From Microdochium bolleyi (lineage: Eukaryota > Ascomycota > Sordariomycetes > Xylariales > Microdochiaceae), in assembly GCA_001566295.1 (NCBI GenBank), contig KQ964256.1:744001-808000 (forward strand): a DNA stretch of 64,000 bases. The letters run 5' to 3'. Shown here in pieces: positions 1-11,400 of this stretch. The stretch's first letter is position 1. Each line of letters starts with the position of its first letter. Below the pieces are notes generated by a model that saw only the letters and a list, made by a program, of their open reading frames with translations, did not search any database and had not been told where the DNA came from. Position numbers and translations under genes: made by a program.

Positions 1-456
1 GTGAGCAAATAGAGAACAGCAACCCTCGGTGGTGGCGGGGCTGCTGGCGTGGCCTTCACACACACATCGATGCCGCTTTGCCAGCTCCCCTTACCCATCC
101 GTGCTTTTCACCAACAATATGGGGACCGTGGACACCTGCAGCGTCATGTAGTCCTTGGAAATGACCCGTTGTGGGGACCGGGCACTTATATGTCAACCAG
201 AGTCGTGACCTGGCGAGAAGGCCCAGGCGCACCCCGAGTTAGGATGCCTCCTCCATCAGACGAAACTTGCCTCGCATATTTCGCAAAAATAATCCACCAG
301 GTCGCCGTCGAGTTTCCTTACAGCGCTTACGCTTTACAACAGATACCTGATCAGCACCGGTACGAGCAACAGCAGCGACAACAGCAGCCCCAACAACAAG
401 CCAAGCAGCGGATCAACGAAAAGTCCAGCCCACCGGCTGCATCATCAGCCAGCAAG
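1..456. other. Upstream flank of the phospholipase-D-like gene
   Basis: No separate gene is visible. The reading frame of the first PLD exon stays open upstream to about position 49 and contains earlier Met codons. The translation there (Gln-rich around 361-410) does not resemble the start of this protein family, so I treat it as promoter or 5' leader. A longer N-terminus cannot be excluded without transcript data. Confidence 0.5.
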
Positions 457-2991
457 ATGCCGCATATCCTCAATGACTCCAAGTACTCTGGGGACGAGAC
501 CGGCGGGCAGAAGATCAGCGACGCGGTCGCCAGTGCCTGCCAGTCCGACGACAGCGTGCTGGAGATTCTCGCGCAGGACCTGTCTCTATCCGCGGGGGAT
601 GCGTGGAAGGAGCTCGAGAAGCGGCACAAAAACGCCAGTCGTGGCCTTTTGCCGAGTCAGAGACATAGTAACGACAACGGCGAGCAACTGTCGAATGACG
701 AGCTTGAGCTGGCGTTCGGGTGTGGCAAGTGGGGAAACAAGAGGCCGAGCGATCTGTTCTTGAGGGTGAGTTGTGATCTTTCGGGGCCTTTCGTACTCGG
801 ACCCCAGAGAGAAGAGGAGTAGAGGCTGTTCTATGATTCACACGGGAAAGTCCATTAACCAGTCGATCTAGCTCTACCACGATGCACTATGCACTCTAAA
901 CGACAACCTGAGCGAAGGCGTTACAAGTCCATCTCTACTCGGAAGCAGTGGCACGGTGCCACTCAGTGTGCTGTCTGTGTAAGTCGCTTACTTTTCCTTC
1001 CTCTATCGCCAAAAGGGCCTACTGCGCCTTGATTATCTGACATTGACAAGAATCCCGGACATTGTGCGGCATATGTCGAACCTGATCGTCCGCGCGGAGG
1101 AGGAGGTCTTCTTAGCCACCAACTTCTGGCAGAACAGCACGGCGTCCAAGTATATCACCAACGCCATCAAGGAGCTCTCACGACGCGCAGGCGAGCGCGG
1201 CAGGCGCATTACCATAAAGGTCATGTATGACCGGGGCAGCGCGAAGCAGCTCTTCGGCCCACACCAGCTCGTCCCGGAGAAGGAGTACACTGGGGATGCT
1301 GTAGGACTGCCCGCGGCGCATGAAATACCCCACATCGACTTGGAAGTTCAAAACTTCCACGTCGCCATGCTTGGAACGTTCCACTCGAAGTTCATGATTG
1401 TCGATCGCAAGATCGGCATCCTGCAGAGTAACAACATCCAGGACAATGACAATCTCGAGATGATGGTCCACGTCGAGGGCCCTATTGTGGACGGGCTATA
1501 TGATATGGCTCTGCTGTCATGGCATGAGCACATGAACCCTTGTATGCCCTTACTGAACACATCCAAGCCCCGCCACCCCTCTAGTGGCGATCCTGTGGGG
1601 TTACCTGTTGGCCATGGGGGAGGTATGAGTGATGAAAGCTTTATGAGAGCGCCCAAGCGAGCTGCTCCTTATGGGGTTGGTGCCGATACTATCCTCGGAC
1701 CTACTCCAGGGGACTTGAACGGAAGTGTGAATCAGACACAGGTGAACAATCCTCTGGCGGGCGCTCCGTGTGATGCCATTATCTCGACTACTTCATCAGC
1801 AGATCCCGTGGTGTCTACCGCGCAAGAGGTACCGCAGCAACAGCAGCAGCTACCACATGAACAAAACGGCGACAGCTTCGCCATAGCAGACCTCAAGATA
1901 TCAACGTCCAGCATAGATCTCGCCGTTACACAGCTTCTCCCCGAGCACACCCATGACGACCCACACTACGACGACGACATCGCCGGCGAAGCCGCTCGCG
2001 TCCAGGCCGCCGTGGGCGCAAAGCCCAGCAGGGGGGAGACGCAGATGGGCGCCATCACGCGACACCTGAACCACACAGTCAACCCCGATTTCGAGGGCGA
2101 CTCCACCTTGCCAACCACGCTCTCTGGCGACGAGATGATGACCCCTTACATCCTCCACCCGCAGCCGCAGGAGCCCTTCCCGATCGCGCTGGTCAACCGC
2201 CCGCCGTACGGCCCGCCGAACAGCCGCTCGCTCGCAAACCCTCAGAACGCGGCGTGGCTGTCTGCCATGCGCAACGCGGAGCGGGACGTCTTCATCCAGA
2301 CGCCAACGCTCAACGCGGGACCGCTCGTCCCGGCCATCGTCGAGGCGTGCGAGAGAGGGGTGGATGTATACTGCTATGTCTGTCTAGGCTACAACGACGC
2401 TGTAAGTTCTGTTCCCAAACTGCGACACTAACGAACTTTCCCACTGGTGTTCTGCGATGTGGGAATAACGGATGAGTTCGCTGACCACGCTCAAAATAAT
2501 GACAGGGCGAGCTCCTCCCGATGCAGGGAGGCCATAATGAGATGATCGCCTCCCATCTCTTCTCCCTCCTCCCCCCCACCTCCCGCAACAGACTGCACTA
2601 CTACTGGTACGTCGGCAAGGACCAGACCGTGCCCATCGTGGCCGACAAGTTCCGCAAGCGCTCCTGCCACGTGAAGCTCATGATCGTGGACGAGTCGGTC
2701 GCGATCGTCGGCAGCGGGAACCAGGACACGCAGAGCTGGTTCCACAGCCAGGAGGTCAACATCATGCTTGAGAGCGAGGAGGTGTGCGGGGCATGGATCG
2801 ACGGGCTGCGGAGGAACCAGAACACGCATCGGTACGGGGAGCTGGATAGGCGGGATGGGGTGTGGAGGGACAAGAAGGAGGGCAGTGGTAAAGAGGCGGA
2901 GGGCGCGACGGGGGTTGATCCGGGGCGGTTTAGCTGGATGAAGGGCGTCACTGGAGCGATTAAACGGGTGCAGGGGACGGGCGGGTTTTAG
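457..2991 (+). CDS. Phospholipase D-family (HKD) protein, four exons
   Basis: Exons join as 457-765, 872-978, 1051-2401 and 2506-2991 (introns 106, 72 and 104 nt with GTGAGT/GTAAGT donors), giving about 750 residues. Two HxKxxxxD phosphodiesterase motifs are present: H250-K252-D257 (HSKFMIVD) and H644-K646-D651 (HVKLMIVD), each followed by the expected NNIQD or GNQDTQSW segment. The pair forms one active site for phosphodiester hydrolysis or transfer. Substrate (phospholipid or nucleic acid) cannot be told from sequence. There is no PX/PH domain and no signal peptide, so it is not a classical PLD1 and is probably intracellular. Residues about 310-510, between the motifs, are a long low-complexity insert with a Gln run. 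Exon 2, encoding LYHDALCTLND and following, is hidden between stops but joins in frame and looks like family sequence. The start at 457 is a choice: the residues after it resemble the N-terminus I recall for fungal homologues. Confidence 0.88.
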
Positions 2992-3700
2992 GGATGAAGT
3001 TCAGAGATGCAATGATTCACGGAGCTAGAGCGTTGGCTAATCATATGAAAGCGATCAGAATATACATTAGTGAACATTCAGCCCTTTTTGTGTACTAAGT
3101 TGAGAATGGCTGTAGAACTACACTGCATGAAGGGAAGTCCGTGATCACTACTCACGGCAGCAGAGGTCTTCGGTAGCTCCCAGTCCAAGGGCAGAAGCAG
3201 GCAGGTCTACGATTTGCTTCTCAGAAAGTCTCCGAGACTAAGGCACGCGCTTTGCTTGTTTGTGAGCGAGTCCCAAGATCGGAGACAATCGCGGGGAGTA
3301 TGGAGCCGAGTTGACAGTCAAACCTTGCGATTGGTTGGCACTTTCCTATTTGGGAAAGGGACGGGATTGTTGCCTGGACTGGTTGCCTGATCCCCCGTGT
3401 TTAAGTTGTATCGTGGTGAAGAGCTGCACCTGATGGAGCGGCACAAATTCACGGTGAACCTGATAGAACTGATTTCTGATCAGATACACTATTCTTCTTA
3501 GTGCGTGATCAAGCAATATAGGCTTCAGATATAAGCTCCTGTGCGGCCCGAGCATAAGCTCTTTAGACGTTCAAAGTCTCGATCTCTCCCGGTCAGCACA
3601 GGCCCAGGTGGTGTATTGCCAACAGCAACCATTTACTGAGGAGGCTCCCACCAAACATAATCTCTCCATCAGGACCACCAAACTACCTTTCAGCATCACA
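2992..3700. other. Intergenic, PLD-like to GFA-like gene
   Basis: This 0.7 kb holds the 3' flank of the PLD-like gene and the promoter/leader of the next plus-strand gene. I see no other gene or clear repeat. An in-frame GTG at 3608 would add 31 residues to the downstream protein, but the sequence after it is not conserved-looking. Confidence 0.6.
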
Positions 3701-4297
3701 ATGGCAGGCACGACGGCATCAGGAGCAAGACCAGCGGAGCACGTTACGGAACCGACAAGCACGCCATCAGTCTCAACCATCGCAGCATCAGATGCGGCCT
3801 ATAAGGGCCAGTGCTTCTGCGGTGCCATCACCTTTACCATAGTAACCGCGGTGGGAGATCCTCCCATCAAGGCATATCTGTGTCACTGCCTCGACTGTCA
3901 GCGCTTCTCGGGCTCGTCATTTGCGCACAACGCGACGTTCTCGGCCGCAGACGTGCACATCACTCTCGGGGCTGAGGAGACGTTGCAGGCGTGGAAGGCC
4001 AAAAGAGCATCGCGGTCGGCATCAGCAGCGGAAGTACCACAGCTCGACGATGTACTTAGCACGTATGGCAACGACGCCGAGGGCCGGATCCAGTTCTGTG
4101 GCGTGTGCGGGACGCGGCTTTTTCTGTACTGCCGGGCCGGCATTCGGGAGATGCGCGACAAGGTCGTGGTGCCGGTGGGCGTCATCGAAGACAGCTACCA
4201 GGATGTCAGGCTGGCGCCGAGCATGGAGGGTTGGGTGAAGCGCAAGGCCTGCTGGATGCCAGAGGACCTAGGGCTCAAGAGGATGGGATCTGACTGA
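3701..4297 (+). CDS. GFA / CENP-V domain zinc protein
   Basis: A 198-residue intronless gene of the glutathione-dependent formaldehyde-activating enzyme (Gfa-like, Mss4-fold) family. The zinc-binding cysteines are all visible: C38 and C40 (CFC), C61, C63 and C66 (CHCLDC) and C133 and C136 (CGVC), followed by the usual GTRLF strand. Bacterial Gfa binds S-hydroxymethylglutathione, but most fungal paralogues have unknown substrates, so a formaldehyde role here is only inference. The protein has no signal peptide and is probably cytosolic. The ATG at 3701 sits in a good context (cacaATGgca) and was preferred over the non-ATG upstream extension. The first ~32 residues are Ser/Thr/Ala-rich and likely disordered. 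An insert of about 25 residues between the two zinc halves (around 100-125) is longer than in the shortest family members. Confidence 0.88.
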   Translation: MAGTTASGARPAEHVTEPTSTPSVSTIAASDAAYKGQCFCGAITFTIVTAVGDPPIKAYLCHCLDCQRFSGSSFAHNATFSAADVHITLGAEETLQAWKAKRASRSASAAEVPQLDDVLSTYGNDAEGRIQFCGVCGTRLFLYCRAGIREMRDKVVVPVGVIEDSYQDVRLAPSMEGWVKRKACWMPEDLGLKRMGSD

Positions 4298-7200
4298 GCT
4301 GACTGGCCGTCCGAGGCAGAGTGGGCAAGGTCGGAACGGCCCACGGTTACAGCTGGGGATGCGTGTGATCTCTCTGGTTTGATGCGGGAGGATTCGGGGA
4401 CAGCCAAAGGCAATGCACGTCGGGGTGACGGGTGCAGTCAGCAGGAGCAGCAGGCAAGTGCGACCCTGGAGATGGGCGTGCTGTCCGCCGTCACTGGGTG
4501 GCTGATGCTTGCCTTAGGTACAGCAGCTGCAGCTTCCGAGGTTCCTAATACCACACCTTTGTATGCTCTGTCCGTGCCTGGGTCGCCGCTCGTGACGTTA
4601 TGTCGCCGTGTCAGCGACGTCAAAGTATGTCGTAGTCGGCCTGTTCTTGGCCTGCAGCCACCGGACAAGCGGCGACAACCGCGGAAACAAAGGACACACT
4701 GGTCGACCCGCACAGAAACGAAACATGGCCTGATGACAGCCGGGAAGGTCACATAGCCAAGCCGGCGTGTCGACCTCGGGAAGCTCAAGCACGCTCAGCA
4801 AGCTCAGGCCCCGCGTCTGCAGGACCAACGCTGCACGCTAGAAACCTTGAGCACGGCGCGACATGGAGGAGCAGCGCAGTCCATCGGCTGCAGGCTGTCG
4901 GACGGTCCGGCCAGAGGCTGGCTGACGAAGTGGAAGCTCGCACAAGCAAGACTTGTGTTGAGGTCTGTGCGACTCTTGCCCAAAAAAAAGGGTCCTGGTG
5001 CGAGACCCACTGCGGCCCCCCTCGCCGGCCCAGCCGGGGGTGGAGAGGAAGCTCTGACGCAGGCCCTCGGTCACGCCCAGGCCACAAAGCAGGGGAGATC
5101 GTCAGGGACCACCCACTGCGGACAGGTGAACCCTTGGGAATGCAGAAGCAACCACCTGGGCAGCCTCACCACGGTGCCCGCACGCGTCGGGCAGGGCCCG
5201 GGAAGCCCACCGACTGCTGCCTATGGCAAACCCAAGCTCGCCGAGCTTGCCCAAGGATTCTTCGTAGCGCAACCAAGTTGTCTGAGCATCGGCTGTGCCC
5301 AGGCACAGCAGCCCGTTCCTGGCAAGACCTGCAGGTGTCTCCGTCCACCCACCCCGCACAGAGGTACCGTAGTCACCTCCAAGAGCTCGCGCCTAGCCAC
5401 GGGAGGAATCTGCGCTGGAATGGCTCCAACGCTCCGCTGCATCCATCCATCCACCGAGACACACAGTCACACACTCTCCAAGGGTCTTCCCAACCCGCCG
5501 ACACCCACCCAGCCCACCACCTCACCCTCTAGTCTGTCCAGTGTCACGCCACAGGCGCCATCTACATGGGGGCAGAGCGCAGCTGAACAGATGCGACGAG
5601 CTCCAGAGGCTCCGCTTTTCCCTCCTGGCGCTTCAAGGGACCACGCCGACTCATCCCTTGGGTGCCGAGATAGGCAATTGCAGCAAACCTTGGAAACAAG
5701 TGGGCGGTGCTCGGCACCAGCGGAAAGCTCCTCTTTCTGTGTCGACCTGTCGAGCCTGTCGAGCCTGTCAGTCGCCAGCCATGTCTCGGTGTTGGGGCTG
5801 TACGTGCTTACCGAGACTCTGAGCGACGCCATCGCTGCTGCTCTGCGCCTCGCCATGGGGGCTGCCACTGCCGCTCGTTTGCTCGCCCACTTGGGCGCCC
5901 GCTCGTCTGCAGGGTCAAGACCCTGCATTCTGCCCAGGCGAGGAGGTCCCTCGCAAAAGCACCGACACGGCGACCCGTGACACGTCGTTACTGACACCCT
6001 TTCGCTCACGTTCCACCATGCTCTTATCTCCGTCTCCCATCGTGGCGCGGATTGGTACACCCCTCGACACCCAACAAGCAGCACTATCACCGGGATTGCA
6101 CGCGCGTACTCACACACACACACACACATATCCTGTAGAAACGAAACAGCGTTGCATCGCGCCCCGAGAAATTAACCTGGACACACATCCGGAAATCTTT
6201 GCGGCGCGGCCAATCGTACCGAGCGCCTCAAGTCTTGGGGCTTCCGCCCCCTCCCTCCGCCCCTCCCTCCATCTCGAAGTGTCCAGAGGATTCTTGTTGG
6301 AGAAAACAGGGTACACACACACGCGTGCACAATCAGCCGACGACACAAGGAGGGGTATAACAGGCTGATGGCTGACAAGACATGAAAAAAGGGGACCGAA
6401 GACGGGAGGCGAAAGGTGACCTGAGTTTCCCATCATTCATGCATCAGCATTTCATAATGGCGTACTTTACGTGGAGTCCGCCCGGCACTGCACCCTTGGG
6501 GGGAACATGAGCGCTAGCCAGCCCGGCCAACCATCATCATCCAACCATCATCCACACACACACATTTGACCCGATCATCCACTCCAATGATGCTAGTCTC
6601 TTTCCCCTCTCGCCCCTCTCTATCACTCTTGTAAGGGCTGAGTGAGCAGCAACAGAGTGAGTGCCACAAGGTTTGCGCGAAAAGCAGGATTGGTCATGCC
6701 CGTCATACATACATAACAAACTAGCCTTGCGAAAGTAGCGTGAGTTGGGGACCGCTAGACTAGCTACGAATGGGTAGGTAGCCCAGCACCAGGGGCACCC
6801 TCGCCAACGACTGGTTGCCTGGGTCTGACACACAAAGTGAGTGACAACAAGAGGGGACCCCTGTTGATGGCCTCTTCGTGGCTGGGTTTCCTCGGCGAGG
6901 ATGAGGTTCATGACATGAGAGCAGTCGGTCGGATCAGGCAGATGATCGGCGTATTAGCTAGAACACCCCGATGGAGCAAACGCCCGAGTCAGCGGCCCTC
7001 CACGGCGGTCCGAACTGCGGAGGACGGATGCTACGCTCTTACCGTGGTCACTCAGTGAGAGTTTCCATGGGTGAGTGAGCTCGCCTTCCCGCCGAGCTGC
7101 CCGTAGTCCCACAGTCGCATATTCGCACGCATTTTGCATCAGGACCCAGAGAGCGGACTTTAAGAGTGAAGCTCGGTAAATAGTAAATATTTGCAATGCC

Positions 7201-7620
7201 ACCTGCCTTTCTGTGTAGAAGCAGGTGAATGGTATCTCTAACACTACATTGGTACCAAAAGAATTTGTGCATCTGGGGCGGCCGACTCCCACACAGCCAT
7301 CCCTCCGCAGCCAACTCGTGTTCTTCAGAAGCGAAATCATCGTATGCAGTGGTATCGTTTTCCTCTTCCGGCGCCAGTTCATCAAAAAATAAGCAACAAT
7401 GTAGATGGTTCTGTGTCTCGTGCATGGCATATGCTTCCATGAGAAACTGTTTCATGCGTGATGTCCGCAAATAGATAAATCATGACCGGGTTACGCCTCG
7501 TGTATATGCGTCCGCGTCGATGCAGGATGTCGACAAACTCCGAAACGCCAAACTCTAACCAAAAAAAGGGGTGAACAATGGATAAGAAAATGAGGATGGT
7601 AGTAGCACAGTGTTGAGATA
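4298..7620. other. 3.3 kb gene-poor interval
   Basis: No ORF here encodes recognisable protein. The longest, 4847-5980 (+), has a random-looking Pro/Ser/Ala/Arg-rich composition and overlaps equally long frames on the other strand. The interval contains simple repeats (a CCAT run near 5441-5456, a CA repeat at 6111-6128, a CA-rich tract near 6550) and a C/T-rich tract around 6240-6275. The portion nearest 7620 is expected to include the 3' UTR of the FlbC-like gene. Confidence 0.55.
6111..6128. repeat. (CA)n microsatellite
   Basis: Nine perfect CA units, followed by TATCC. It lies in non-coding DNA. Confidence 0.9.
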
Positions 7621-8454
7621 TCAAGCACCTTCCTGGCAGGCGATAGCCGCCAGGGCGTCTAAGCCACTGCTCGTTCTCATTGTGTGTGGGCGGCTGGACA
7701 GAGAACCGTGGGAACCGCAAACATCCCAGGGGGCGCTGAACGGCGGGAGAGGTTGCTGCTCGTGGCCGTACTCCTCTACATCCCACATGTGGACGTCTTG
7801 CGAGTCCTTGGACGAGGTGCTGTGCGAGGATGAGGACGACTTGGACGAAATTGACGCCCTCTTCGCGGACGACGTCTTAGATGCCTTGGAGGCGCCAGAC
7901 GATCTCGACTTATCCTTGAAGTGAGTTTCGAGGTGCTGCTTCATGTTGTCGGCGCGAGTGAACTTTTTGTTGCAGCCGGCAAAGGTGCACTGGACAGCCT
8001 TCTCGGCAGTATGGATCTTGGAGTGTCTGGAGGCATGGCCAGACGTCGTGAATGTCTTCTCGCACCCGTGGCTATCACGGTAGCGGCACGGATAGCGCTT
8101 GCCAGCGCGCTCAGGAGCCGGGGCGGCGTGGCTGGCGTCGTCGTCATACGAGTTGGAGCGACTGCTCTCGACGTAGGTAGGGCGCTTCAAGGCCGAAGCC
8201 TTGTCCCCCATGAATTCGTCGTACAGCGGCCTAGGAGTGTAGTCGTACAGGCCGGGGGTTAATGGTGAGATAGCATCATAGCCGCTCGTTGTGGAGTCAT
8301 ACGAGTCCGAGCGAAGAAGTTCTGGGGTCCGCAGGAGAGGAGACCGGTCGGCAACCGAGAGGTAGCGACTGGCGTAGGTCGGGCGCTGCGGGGCGGCGAA
8401 GCTGTCGTCGTTAAGCAGCGACACTGAACGACCGGTGGCGTCGCGGGCTTGCAT
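7621..8454 (-). CDS. flbC: C2H2 zinc-finger protein, FlbC-like conidiation regulator
   Basis: A 277-residue intronless protein with two adjacent C2H2 fingers: C123, C131, H144, H148 and C156, C161, H174, H178. They carry the signature segments TFTTSGHASRHSKIHTAEK and KKFTRADNMKQHLETH. From memory this finger pair with a Ser-rich tail is characteristic of the ascomycete FlbC group, which helps start asexual development upstream of brlA and binds DNA in the nucleus. The N-terminal 120 residues are Ser/Tyr/Pro-rich (SDSYDS and SNSYDDD motifs) and probably disordered. Residues 185-220 are a Ser/Lys tract after the fingers. A minus-strand upstream ORF (8699-8460) ends only five bases before this ATG. 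The upstream DNA is gene-free for 11 kb, as is common for developmental regulators. Family assignment is good; strict orthology to flbC is moderate. Confidence 0.72.
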   Translation of the reverse strand: MQARDATGRSVSLLNDDSFAAPQRPTYASRYLSVADRSPLLRTPELLRSDSYDSTTSGYDAISPLTPGLYDYTPRPLYDEFMGDKASALKRPTYVESSRSNSYDDDASHAAPAPERAGKRYPCRYRDSHGCEKTFTTSGHASRHSKIHTAEKAVQCTFAGCNKKFTRADNMKQHLETHFKDKSRSSGASKASKTSSAKRASISSKSSSSSHSTSSKDSQDVHMWDVEEYGHEQQPLPPFSAPWDVCGSHGSLSSRPHTMRTSSGLDALAAIACQEGA

Positions 8455-11400
8455 TATGGCTATCTGATTCCTTGATCGCAGGAATCAGAGTGGCGCGTTT
8501 GGTGGAGGGTAGGAGGATGACGGTGTGCCGTCACTGTGAGTGTAATTTGTGGTGATGCTTGGGCCTCCAGGAGACGGGAGGGAGAGCTTTGAGCACGCAG
8601 CCGAGCCGGGCAGTAGAGACGTGCTGACAGGATTGGCGCGCCAAAACGAAGCGACGCAGCACAAATTGATACACGTGCACTTCGTAACAAATTATACACG
8701 AAAGTGCAGCTTGGTCACGGCGTTGAATTACGCGAGTGCCGAGGGTGCAGGTGTGCGTTTGGTGGACTGCGTAGAAGCCTATTCGACAGCTTGCTTACGA
8801 TGGTGAAGCAAAGAGGGAGCGCGGTGGCTGACGCTGATGGTGGTGTGCGATGTGGGCCGGGCGCAGGTGGCAGCACGGGCAGAGCGAGTGAGGCTGGTGG
8901 TGATGGGCGGCAGCGGCGTCGGCAGTGACAATGATGGCTGGTGTTGAGGCTGGCGGCGTGTGAGGGTGGTGATGCAGGACCAGGTCAAACCAAGGGAACG
9001 GGACAGGCGGGAGGGGAGGGTGCGGCGTGGTCAGATATACTCGGTGGACGGGCAGGAACAGGGACGAGGAGAAGCGGGAGCCGAACGCAGGAGCGAGCGA
9101 CGAAGTTTAAAGGAAAACATGGCAAAGGGAATCCCATAGAGAGGCAAGCGCAGCGGGCTGCTGCGCGCACGCCCAGGAGCACCCCCAAAGTGGGAAATCT
9201 TGGACAGCCTCCACTTGCCCAAGCTAGCGACGACCCTGCCCGGGCTGGGCGGGCACGTTGCGGCCTCCTTGGCTGCCCAGGTGCACGGCGAGGGGCGAGG
9301 GTCGGGGGTCGAGGGTCGAGGGGTGTACGAGTCCGTCATCCCGGCAGTGGGCAGGGGCTTCCCGGGACAGGGTCTCTGCTACCTCCCACTGCGAGCGTGC
9401 ACCGGCTGGAGAGTGGTGCCCTCCGCCTGCTCCTCCAGCGGGGCCACCAGCTTCAGCCACGACCGCCACTTGTGCCTTGCTGGCCCGCGTACTCGCCATG
9501 TACTCTCCCACGCCCGCCCTGCACCGTGTGCGACCCTCCTCTCCGAACAGCCCGTCCGTTCGGCCACTTCCAAGGCGGCTGCATGTGGTTGCCATCACAT
9601 TGACAACACCATGACCAACCTTGGGAGACAGGCAACAATGCACCACCACTACATCCTCCTCCTCCTCTTCCTGCGGGGTATCACATCGCACGGGCGGGCT
9701 GTGCAGGTCCCTGTTCAAACCTTGCCGTCGCGCAGACATTGTCATCGCGTCATAGGGCTCCATCACCATGCCTCGTCCGCTAGTCATTCTCACATCAGCC
9801 TGTGGTGCACGCTCCGACAGCCTGGCCAGGGTCCGACTCATATGCCTTGTTGCAGGCGGAGGGTCTACTCCTCCGCGCGGCTCGTTCTCCGTCGTTCTCA
9901 ATTTCCTCTCCGGCACAGAACAAGACGTGCCAAATCGTCATTGAGGTCTATCAGCCCCGAAGGGCTCATGTGCTTTTGAATTAGCTGCTTGAATCACGGC
10001 TTAGAGAGGTGGTAGGGATTAACGTTGTCATGAACAAGTGCCCATCAAGCTGGACCGAGGGCTCCTATCTTCTCACGCCTCCGAACCCCGACTTCATCTG
10101 GTATCGTGGTCGATGTATGCAGATGTTTGGCATCCTCGTGCTTCGATGTGGTGACAGCAATGTAGGGGGCTCGCCAGGCTCAGGACCTGTAGATCTGCTT
10201 GCTAAACCAGGTCGGTGGCTGGCGAGCCTTTTGACCCTGAGAGTTTGTTCCTATTAGTGAGCAAGCCAGCAGGATCAGCGACTAGCATTGCAAATCGCGC
10301 AGCCATGATGATGGCAATGGGACATCAGTATTCCACATCTCGATCTGCGTTGATTGTTGGTCCGCAGGCGGGAGTTGCGCCTCGGGCTCGTCCAGGCCGT
10401 ACACGCGGGGCCACACGTCCTTCCACCGAGCATTCTCCCCGCACTTGGGACTATCCGCCGAGTCCGCCTCCCTTGTTGGAACTATGCAAACCTAACGCCG
10501 GCTACGTGATCATGATCCACGCAGCATCCAGGACCCCCGGCTCATCCGAGTCAAGCCCGCCAGGGTCTGTTGCTGCTGTGTGCTGTTTGTGACGTTTTTG
10601 TGGCAGTTGAATGCAGTTCATTCGAGTTGTGAGGTGCCTCTTCCCTGGGCCGCGAGGCCTCGGCACCTCTCTGGTGGAAAGCATTACAGCCGGTCGCACG
10701 ATGGAGCTGTATGAACGTAAGGCCGGTTTTGGGTGCCGGAAACAATGCGTGCAGGGTCTTGGAAGATCGCGATCGCGGCCGTGCGTACGACTTAAGAGCA
10801 CTGTGTGCGCAGGTACCAGCGGGAGACCTTGTGACGCGTGGGCGGAAGATGGGATTTTGAGCCAGGCGGATGCTGGATTTCAGAATCCGATGACCGATTC
10901 TGGCGGCGATCTCGATCGCAAGCACGTCCTTGCCTCTTTGGGACCACGCCCCCGACTGGTGGCTTGCCCTTGGGGGACCGTCTCCACCAGCTCAGTGGAC
11001 TGCTGGAGCATCCCAAAACCTGCCATGGCATGCCCCCAGAGGGGGTGTCCTTTCCTGTGGACCCTGCGTCGGTGGATCCTGGGGCCGAACGAGACGGCTG
11101 GCGCTCGCACAGGAATTTTGAGTTGCGAGCTCAACACCAGGGGCCACCTCCCTCCACTTGCTGATGCACGCAGACCTGGAGGGACTTCACCCCACGCGGC
11201 CAATCCTCCCGAGCGAGTGCAAATCACTGTGCTGGTGCGGCTCCAGCCGGCTTGACTGGTGGCAGTGGTCAACGTCTTGTCTCCCCTGGTGCACTCCCTA
11301 ACGCTCGTTTGGGTAGGGGACCCTGCAGCGGTCGCGGGAAGGAGGCCCTGCGCGGGTAGCGGTCACGAGCGCCTTGGAAATTGATTGCCGCGTGTCCGGT

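Noticed and set aside
49..456. N-terminal extension of the PLD-like protein
   Set aside because: The frame is open and has Met codons, but the sequence does not look like family N-termini. It was left as leader, with the uncertainty stated.
4847..5980. 377-codon plus-strand ORF in the gap between the GFA-like and FlbC-like genes
   Set aside because: No recognisable domain, random-looking Pro/Ser/Arg/Ala composition, overlapping long frames on the other strand, and no splice or conservation support. It fits a chance ORF in GC-rich DNA.
9200..9979. Overlapping 230-260 codon ORFs on both strands
   Set aside because: Opposite-strand overlap across the same DNA, no motif, and unlikely composition. 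Neither can be supported.
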